In this document: in pieces, positions 6,033 to 9,985 of the stretch
Numbering within the stretch: position 1 is the first letter of the stretch
How the letters are laid out: the number at the start of each line of letters is the position of its first letter
Assembly: GCA_036351575.1 (NCBI GenBank)
Contig: JAZBPJ010000051.1
Location: forward strand, 1 to 9,985
Reading direction: 5' to 3'
Length of the DNA stretch: 9,985 nucleotides
Source: JABDPF01 sp036351575
GTDB lineage: Bacteria > Pseudomonadota > Gammaproteobacteria > Xanthomonadales > SZUA-36
The notes under the pieces: generated by a model
What the model was told of the DNA's origin: nothing
Database searches by the model: none
What the model saw: only the letters and a program-made list of their open reading frames with translations
Program-made: the position numbers and the translations under genes

Positions 6033-8357
6033 TTGCCGCAAGCGAAAAAGAAATCAAAAAGCGCCATCCCGGAAGGCAGACAGATCGTTCACCGTCTCGG
6101 TGAGAGCTTTTTCATCCTGACCGTCCTGGTGGCCATCTACCTGGTAGCGTGCCTGCTCACCTACGAACCCACCGACCCCGGCCCGTTCAACCGCGTGGCG
6201 ACGGACGAGGTGCAGAACGCCGGGCGTGTCCTGGGCGCGTGGATCGCGAACGTGCTGCTGTTCCTCACCGGGTACCTGGCGTACGTGTTTCCCCTGCTGG
6301 CTGCCTACTCGGGCTGGCTGGTTTACCAGCACGTGATCAAGCCGCCGGAGGAGACCGGCTGGCCGGGCTGGCTTTCCCGCCTGACCGGCTTCATGCTGTT
6401 CCTGATCTCCGCCACCGGGCTGAGCTTCCTGCACACGATGCCGCCGGCCGGCAGCATGCCCGCCGGAGGAGGCGGCGTGATCGGCGAGGAAATCGCGCTG
6501 CCCCTGCTCCATGCGACGGGCATGCTGGGCTCGACCCTGTTCCTCCTGGCCCTGCTCCTGCTGGGATTGACGCTGTTCGCACACATCTCGTGGTTCCGCG
6601 TGATGGATACCACCGGCAAGTACACGCTGGCCCTGCTCGCGTGGCTCGGCAAGAGTTTCGAGGGCATGCGTGACCGCGCGGCGGGCCGCCGCGCCAAGGC
6701 GCAGCGCGAGGAAACGCGCAAGGCCGAAACGGTGCGCAAGAAGACCAAGCCCAGGCCGCGCATCGAACCGCAGATCATCGGCCCGGAAGATGCGCCCAGC
6801 GCGCGCGCCGAGAAAGAAAAACAGCGGCCGCTGTTCAAGAATCTGCCGGCGGGCAACCTGCCGCCGCTGGACCTGCTGGACGACCCGCCCGATCAGATAG
6901 ACGGGTACAGCAAGGAAGAACTCGAAAAACTGTCGCGGCGCGTTGAACTCAAACTGGCCGATTTCGGCGTGCAGGCCGACGTGGTGGAGGTGCATCCCGG
7001 CCCCGTCATCACGCGCTTTGAACTGCAGCCGGCAGCCGGCGTGAAATCGGTGCAGATCAGCAACCTGGCCAAAGACCTGGCGCGTGGCCTGAGCGTGATT
7101 TCCGTGCGCGTGGTCGAGGTCATTCCGGGCAAGACGACGATCGGCCTGGAGATTCCGAACCAGGTGCGACACACGGTTTACCTCTCCGAAATCATGCGCT
7201 CGGAAGTGTTCGACGCGGCCTCGTCGCGCCTGACGCTCGCGCTGGGCAAGAACATCAACGGCAACCCCGTCATCGCCGATATCGCGAAGATGCCGCACGT
7301 GCTGGTGGCGGGCACCACCGGCTCGGGCAAATCGGTGGCGCTGAACGCGATGATCCTGAGCCTGATCTACAAGTCGACCGCCGAGGAAGTGCGGCTGATC
7401 ATGATCGACCCGAAAATGCTCGAGCTGTCGGTTTACGACGGTATTCCGCATTTGCTGGCGCCGGTCGTGACGGATATGAAGGAGGCCGCCAACGCGCTGC
7501 GCTGGTGTGTCGCCGAGATGGAGCGTCGCTACAAGCTGATGGCTTCCATGGGCGTGCGCAACATCGGCGGCTACAACAAGAAGGTCAGGGAGGCGATCGA
7601 AAAGGGCGCACCGATCAAGGATCCGTTGTGGCAGCCCCTGCTGCCGGACGGCGACGAGGAGGCGCCGGACCTCGAGCACTTCCCGTACATCGTCGTCGTC
7701 GTAGACGAGTTTGCCGACCTGATGATGATCGTCGGCAAGAAGATCGAGGAACTGGTTGCCCGCATCGCCCAGAAGGCGCGAGCGGCCGGCATTCACCTGA
7801 TCGTCGCCACGCAGCGGCCGTCGGTGGACGTGATCACCGGCCTGATCAAGGCCAACATTCCGGCCCGCATCGCGTTCCAGGTGTCTTCGCGGGTCGATTC
7901 ACGCACCATTCTCGACCAGATGGGCGCCGAGCAGCTGCTGGGCCACGGTGACATGCTGTACCTGCCGCCCGGTTCGGCGCTGCCGGAACGAATCCACGGC
8001 GCATTTGTCGGAGACCAGGAAGTCCACGCGATCGTGGATTACCTGAAACAGCTGGGTGAGCCGGATTACGTGCTCGATGTGCTGAACGAAACCCAGCTCA
8101 ACACCGACGGAATGAACATTGGCGATACCGGACTTCCGGAAGCCGCCGGCGGCGAGCAGGACGAGCTCTACGACCACGCGGTCGCCTTCGTGACGGAGAG
8201 TCGCCGGGCGTCGATTTCCAGCGTTCAGCGCCAGCTCAGGATCGGCTATAACCGCGCCGCGCGGCTGGTCGAGGAAATGGAGGCCGCCGGTATCGTCAGC
8301 CCGCCCGAGCACAACGGGCAGCGCGAGGTGCTGGCGCCTCCGCCGCCCAAGGATTGA
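6033..8357 (+). CDS. ftsK: DNA translocase FtsK (short-linker form)
   Basis: FtsK sits at the division septum, pumps DNA towards dif and activates XerCD so that sister chromosomes separate before division. The 774-residue product has an N-terminal membrane domain with hydrophobic segments at about 24-43, 68-97, 117-134, and 155-188; a short charged linker (about 210-285); a motor alpha/beta region with Walker A GTTGSGKS (427-434) and Walker B IVVVVDEF (553-560); and a C-terminal winged-helix gamma domain (about 711-770, including RRASISSVQRQLRIGYNRAA) that reads KOPS sites. The linker is far shorter than in E. coli (1329 residues in total) but like that of pseudomonads. The open frame runs back into trxB with no plausible ATG; TTG at 6033 has GGAAG at 6022-6026, 6 bases ahead, and places the first membrane segment as in E. 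coli. Divergent from trxB; lolA follows after 4 bases. Confidence 0.94.
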   Translation: MPQAKKKSKSAIPEGRQIVHRLGESFFILTVLVAIYLVACLLTYEPTDPGPFNRVATDEVQNAGRVLGAWIANVLLFLTGYLAYVFPLLAAYSGWLVYQHVIKPPEETGWPGWLSRLTGFMLFLISATGLSFLHTMPPAGSMPAGGGGVIGEEIALPLLHATGMLGSTLFLLALLLLGLTLFAHISWFRVMDTTGKYTLALLAWLGKSFEGMRDRAAGRRAKAQREETRKAETVRKKTKPRPRIEPQIIGPEDAPSARAEKEKQRPLFKNLPAGNLPPLDLLDDPPDQIDGYSKEELEKLSRRVELKLADFGVQADVVEVHPGPVITRFELQPAAGVKSVQISNLAKDLARGLSVISVRVVEVIPGKTTIGLEIPNQVRHTVYLSEIMRSEVFDAASSRLTLALGKNINGNPVIADIAKMPHVLVAGTTGSGKSVALNAMILSLIYKSTAEEVRLIMIDPKMLELSVYDGIPHLLAPVVTDMKEAANALRWCVAEMERRYKLMASMGVRNIGGYNKKVREAIEKGAPIKDPLWQPLLPDGDEEAPDLEHFPYIVVVVDEFADLMMIVGKKIEELVARIAQKARAAGIHLIVATQRPSVDVITGLIKANIPARIAFQVSSRVDSRTILDQMGAEQLLGHGDMLYLPPGSALPERIHGAFVGDQEVHAIVDYLKQLGEPDYVLDVLNETQLNTDGMNIGDTGLPEAAGGEQDELYDHAVAFVTESRRASISSVQRQLRIGYNRAARLVEEMEAAGIVSPPEHNGQREVLAPPPPKD

Positions 8358-8361
8358 ATAC

Positions 8362-9015
8362 GTGAAAAAAACCTGGATTGCCCTGGCGTTCATTGCCGCG
8401 TGGCTGATGACCGCAAACCCGGTCTGTGCCGATGCTGCGGCGCGCGCCCAGCTCGAACGTTTTTCAAGCGGGCTGGAAACGCTGCATGCGCGGTTCACGC
8501 AGCAGGTGATCGGCAGCAACAACGAACTGCAGGACAGCAGCTCGGGGGAAGTCTGGCTGCGGCGGCCGGATCGCTTCCGCTGGTCTTACGGCGGTGATTT
8601 CCCGGAACTGGTGGTGGCCGACGGAACGCGTGTCTGGATTTACGACGAGATGCTGGAGCAGGTGACCGTGAAAGACCAGGCCGCGGCGGCCATGGATTCC
8701 CCGCTTTCCCTGCTGAACGACACGGAGCGGCTCGACGATACTTTCGAAGTGCGTGAAGCCGGCGCCCTGGACGGGGCCGCCCTGCTCGAACTCCGGGCCC
8801 GCAGCATGGAAACCGAGTTCGAACGTTTCCTGCTCGGTCTGCGCGGGGATCGCCTCGAATTGATCATCATGGAAGACGCCTTCGGGCTGCGCACCGAGCT
8901 GCGTTTCTCGGAACTTGTGCGCAACCCGGAAGTCGATCCCGGGCTGTTCGAATTCACGCCGCCCGCGGGCGTCGATGTCATAGGCGCGCTACCGGGCGCT
9001 GCGCAGTCGCGGTAG
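8362..9015 (+). CDS. lolA: Outer-membrane lipoprotein carrier protein LolA
   Basis: LolA is the periplasmic chaperone that accepts mature lipoproteins from LolCDE and passes them to LolB at the outer membrane. The 217-residue precursor has a clear signal peptide (KK at 2-3, hydrophobic core about 5-18, likely cut after VCA at 23), followed by family features: LERFSSGLETLHARFTQQV (31-49), GEVWLRRPDRFRWSY (62-76), VVADGTRVWIYDEMLEQVTV (84-103), LELIIMEDAFGLRTELRFSEL in the second half, and FEFTPPAGVDVI near the end, the usual LolA C-terminal signature. Start is GTG at 8362, with AAGGA at 8349-8353 an ideal 8 bases upstream, and only 4 bases after the ftsK stop, so it is probably expressed from the ftsK promoter. 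The ftsK-lolA pair is conserved among gammaproteobacteria. Confidence 0.94.
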   Translation: MKKTWIALAFIAAWLMTANPVCADAAARAQLERFSSGLETLHARFTQQVIGSNNELQDSSSGEVWLRRPDRFRWSYGGDFPELVVADGTRVWIYDEMLEQVTVKDQAAAAMDSPLSLLNDTERLDDTFEVREAGALDGAALLELRARSMETEFERFLLGLRGDRLELIIMEDAFGLRTELRFSELVRNPEVDPGLFEFTPPAGVDVIGALPGAAQSR

Positions 9016-9018
9016 AAT
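9013..9018 (+). promoter_or_regulatory. Candidate -10 element for serS
   Basis: TAGAAT (5 of 6 matches to TATAAT) overlaps the lolA stop codon and would start transcription about 20 bases before serS. No convincing -35 is seen 16-18 bases upstream. The five T residues at 9024-9028 have no strong hairpin ahead of them, so serS could also be read from the ftsK-lolA transcript. Confidence 0.25.
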
Positions 9019-9046
9019 ACGCCGTTTTTCAACCCAAAGAAGCCCA

Positions 9047-9985
9047 ATGCTGGATCCCCAACTCCTCAGAAGCGACCCCGAGTCCGTGGCGGCCCGCCTG
9101 GCCACGCGCGGTTATGAATTTGACGTCGAAGTCTGGCGCGCGATGGACGCGCAGCGCAAGGACCTGCAGGTACGCATGCAGGAACTGCAGAACCGGAAGA
9201 ACCAGAGCGCGAAATCCATCGGCGAAGCCAAGCGCCGGGGCGAAGACATCCAGCCGCTGCTGGACCAGGTAAAAAACCTGGGCGACGAGCTCGGCGAGAC
9301 CGAGGCGGAATTCGCAAAAGTGCGCGACGAGCAGCAGGAACTGCTGATGGGCATGCCCAACCTGCCGCTGGAGGACGTGCCGGCCGGCAAGGACGAAAAC
9401 GACAACGTCGAGGTCCGGCGCTGGGGCGTCATTCCCGGGTTCGATTTCGAGCCGCGGGACCACGTCGACCTGGGCGAACTGAACGGCGGACTCGATTTCG
9501 CCGCGGCGGCCAAGCTCTCGGGCGCGCGCTTTGCCGTGCTGCGCGGCGGCCTGTCCCGGCTGCACCGGGCCCTGGCGCAGTTCATGCTGGACGTGCACAC
9601 GCAGGAGCACGGCTACACCGAGCTGTACCTGCCGTACCTGGTCAACGCCGCCGCGATGACCGGTACAGGCCAGTTGCCGAAATTCGGTGACGATGCCTTT
9701 GCGACGACGGACGATCCGCCGCGTTACCTGATTCCGACCGCGGAAGTGCCGATGACCAACATGGTCGCCGACGAGATCTTGGAGGCGGACGACCTGCCGC
9801 TGAAGTTCACGTCCCACACGCCCTGTTTTCGGCGCGAGGCGGGCTCACACGGCAAGGACACGCGCGGCATCATTCGCCAGCACCAGTTCGAAAAGGTCGA
9901 ACTCGTGCAGGTCACCCGGCCGGAAGATTCCTCCGCGGCGCTCGAGCAACTGACCGGCCACGCCGAAACCATCCTGCAGCGCCTG
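9047..9985 (+). CDS. serS: Seryl-tRNA synthetase, 5' part (runs off right edge)
   Basis: This class II enzyme charges tRNA-Ser (and tRNA-Sec) with serine in the cytoplasm. The first 313 codons are present, uninterrupted to the window edge; E. coli SerRS has 430 residues, so roughly the last 115 are missing. Residues 1-105 form the N-terminal arm: MLDPQLLRSDPESVAARL, then a long charged coiled coil (about 30-100) that grips the tRNA variable arm. The catalytic domain follows, with PTAEV (230-234, the serine-binding TxE loop) and motif 2, FRREAGSHGKDTRGIIRQHQ (261-280), including R262 and E264. Motif 3 would lie beyond the edge. The ATG at 9047 is the only sensible start by family length, though its Shine-Dalgarno sequence is weak (AAGAAG just upstream). 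lolA ends 31 bases before it; the rarA gene often found between the two is absent. Confidence 0.97.
   Translation, partial: MLDPQLLRSDPESVAARLATRGYEFDVEVWRAMDAQRKDLQVRMQELQNRKNQSAKSIGEAKRRGEDIQPLLDQVKNLGDELGETEAEFAKVRDEQQELLMGMPNLPLEDVPAGKDENDNVEVRRWGVIPGFDFEPRDHVDLGELNGGLDFAAAAKLSGARFAVLRGGLSRLHRALAQFMLDVHTQEHGYTELYLPYLVNAAAMTGTGQLPKFGDDAFATTDDPPRYLIPTAEVPMTNMVADEILEADDLPLKFTSHTPCFRREAGSHGKDTRGIIRQHQFEKVELVQVTRPEDSSAALEQLTGHAETILQRL

Noticed and set aside
6054..7796. 580-codon open frame on the minus strand inside ftsK
   Set aside because: It lies wholly opposite the FtsK coding sequence, including Walker motifs, and its His/Arg/Gln-rich translation is typical of antisense shadows.
9013..9030. 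Possible terminator after lolA (T-run 9024-9028)
   Set aside because: No stable GC-rich hairpin lies immediately before the T residues; the sequence fits a weak promoter better.
9029..9817. 262-codon minus-strand open frame
   Set aside because: It is antisense to serS, whose frame runs on to the window edge with class II synthetase motifs.

Overview
This 10 kb window looks like an ordinary chromosomal segment of a GC-rich gammaproteobacterium. Clues are an IbpA-type small heat-shock protein, an Aat transferase, a LolA lipoprotein chaperone (so a Gram-negative outer membrane), and the block aat / trxB / ftsK / lolA / serS, an arrangement I recall from pseudomonads and their relatives. The genus cannot be named from this sequence alone. 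Nearly all of the DNA is coding, and there are no tRNA or rRNA genes, mobile elements, CRISPR arrays or obvious acquired islands.

Layout. (1) Positions 1-619 hold a self-contained heat-shock unit: a structured 5' leader that closely resembles a ROSE RNA thermometer, the ibpA-like gene, and a strong intrinsic terminator. (2) Positions about 620-3086 hold a tight plus-strand cluster of three genes: a PlsC-type acyltransferase, a rhomboid intramembrane protease, and a membrane-anchored protein that fuses an SRPBCC domain to a GyrI-like domain. Gaps are 1 base or a 4-base ATGA overlap, so the three are probably co-transcribed and translationally coupled. The job of the last two is unknown. (3) Positions 3090-5932 hold a minus-strand cluster, trxB > COG3146-type N-acyltransferase > aat. 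It converges on the previous cluster with only 3 bases between stop codons. (4) Positions 5933-6032 are a divergent control region containing an inverted repeat. (5) Positions 6033-9985 hold ftsK, lolA and the first 313 codons of serS, which runs off the right edge.

How the parts work together. ibpA protects aggregating proteins during heat stress. plsC makes phosphatidic acid for membrane lipids, and its partner rhomboid acts in the same membrane. trxB supplies reducing power through thioredoxin. aat tags proteins for N-end-rule degradation. ftsK links division to chromosome segregation, lolA carries lipoproteins to the outer membrane, and serS charges tRNA-Ser.

Start codons need care here. 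Five of the nine genes appear to start with GTG or TTG, and the longest open frames for plsC, ftsK, aat, ibpA and the SRPBCC gene all extend too far upstream. I found no convincing new biological system. The points most worth checking are the ROSE thermometer, the poorly understood rhomboid and SRPBCC-GyrI partners of plsC, and the acyltransferase coupled to aat.
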